Positions 63,461-64,000 of a DNA stretch of 64,000 nt are shown here, piece after piece. A model generated the notes under the pieces. The model was not told where the DNA came from and searched no databases. It saw only the letters and a program-made list of their open reading frames with translations. Positions within the stretch are counted from its first letter, which is position 1; each line of letters begins with the position of its first letter. The DNA is from Myxococcales bacterium (GTDB taxonomy: Bacteria > Myxococcota_A > Polyangia > Palsa-1104 > JAEUJZ01): NCBI GenBank assembly GCA_016794365.1, contig JAEUKB010000041.1, positions 124,001 to 188,000 on the forward strand, read 5' to 3'. The translations under genes were made by a program, and so were the position numbers.

Positions 63461-64000
63461 CTAGTTCTGGCTCCGTATGATCACCGGCTCGACCTTGGGC
63501 TGCTCCGGCCCAGCTATCGACGGAAGCTGATGGCCTGGAGCCACTTTCAAGATCGTAAACTCGACCCGTCGATTGAGCGCCATGCCATCTTCGGTGGTGT
63601 TGTCGGCAATCGGACGACTCTTGCCAAAGCCTTGCGCACGCAGCCGCGATGGTTCGATGCCGCGCAGCAGCAGCCAGTTCAAGACCGAGTTTGCTCGTCG
63701 CTGCGACAGCGCCAGGTTGTACGCATCGTCAGCGCGTACGTCGGTGTGACCTTCGATCAGGATCTCCAGCCACTCGGGATGCGCCTTGATGTATTCGGCG
63801 ATCTCTTCCAGCAGGTTCAAGGACTCGCCTCGGATTTCTTCGCGATCCGTCTCAAAGTGGATTCGCTCGAGCACCTTGATCTTGTTCTTATCGGCATAGA
63901 CGCGCGGGCAGCCGTGCAGCGCTTTGCGTCCTGGCAGCGTCGGACAGTCATCCAGCCGATCGACGATGCCGTCCCGATCGGTGTCGCGCTCTGGGCAGCC
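63461..64000 (-). CDS. OmpA-family protein with thrombospondin type 3 repeat (5' end outside window)
   Basis: The frame runs off the window edge; 179 residues are visible. At the start there is a calcium-binding TSP3 repeat: DTDRDGIVDRLDDCP followed by the next repeat's GC-P. The OmpA C-terminal domain begins KIKVLERIHFETDREEI and includes LIEGHTDVRADDAYNLALSQRRANSVLNWLLLRGI and NRRVEFTI, the peptidoglycan-binding fold. An internal GTG at 63874 is therefore not the start. It likely links the outer membrane to murein; the lipoprotein gene follows directly. Confidence 0.88.
   Translation of the reverse strand, partial: GCPERDTDRDGIVDRLDDCPTLPGRKALHGCPRVYADKNKIKVLERIHFETDREEIRGESLNLLEEIAEYIKAHPEWLEILIEGHTDVRADDAYNLALSQRRANSVLNWLLLRGIEPSRLRAQGFGKSRPIADNTTEDGMALNRRVEFTILKVAPGHQLPSIAGPEQPKVEPVIIRSQN

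Overview
The window looks like a chromosomal segment of a member of the Myxococcota (deltaproteobacterial type), probably Polyangia-like. This is an inference from several signs: zinc-binding (C+) forms of S4, S14, L33 and L36; many outer-membrane-type lipoproteins with Gly/Asp/Ser- or Cys-rich spacers; TPR, beta-propeller and beta-helix surface proteins; an OmpA protein with thrombospondin type 3 repeats; a squalene-epoxidase-like flavoprotein; and an EF-Tu with an unusual switch I. No phage, IS element, CRISPR array, rRNA gene or replication origin was seen.

Layout. 0-5.5 kb: a membrane-fused spermidine-synthase-like protein and an exported amidohydrolase (minus strand), then a one-TM protein of unknown function (plus). 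5.7-5.9 kb: three tandem 65-bp units, each carrying an intrinsic terminator. 5.9-23.2 kb (minus): one continuous block, read as rpsL-rpsG-tuf-rpsJ-rplD-rplW-rplB-rpsS-rplV-rpsC-rplP-rpmC-rpsQ-rplN-rplX-rplE-rpsN-rpsH-rplF-rplR-rpsE-rpmD-rplO-secY-adk-map-rpmJ-rpsM-rpsK-rpsD-rpoA-rplQ. This is the str, S10, spc and alpha operons joined behind a visible sigma70-type promoter. rplC, fusA and infA are missing from their usual places. 23.3-36.3 kb (minus): four tRNA genes (Thr-UGU, Tyr, Gly, Thr-GGU), rpmG, tRNA-Trp, secE, nusG, rplKAJL and rpoBC, behind a second strong promoter. The usual tuf copy next to the tRNAs is absent.

36.4-46.5 kb: cell-envelope and central metabolism genes. These include Mpl (murein tripeptide ligase) fused to a C-terminal GNAT acetyltransferase, an isopropylmalate-dehydrogenase family enzyme, NAD kinase and a UPF0158 protein on the minus strand; murB-ddl and corA on the plus strand; and pdhA-lipB on the minus strand. 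46.5-64 kb: an accessory, envelope-oriented stretch. It holds several lipoproteins, a TPR membrane protein, the squalene-epoxidase-like flavoprotein with three upstream dyads, and a 13-14-repeat beta-propeller lipoprotein. A tight plus-strand cluster encodes an M16 peptidase, a radical SAM/SPASM enzyme, a Trm112-like zinc protein and a tetraheme lipoprotein. A PpiD-like chaperone, a Cys-rich lipoprotein, a beta-helix protein and an OmpA/lipoprotein pair complete the region.

The most interesting leads are the Mpl-GNAT fusion, the missing rplC, the non-canonical EF-Tu switch I, the triplicated terminator, two pseudoknot-topology leaders (before tuf and before rpsD), and the M16/radical-SAM/heme cluster with its CX3CH heme motif. 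All family assignments come from reading the sequence and remembered family features; no database search was run.
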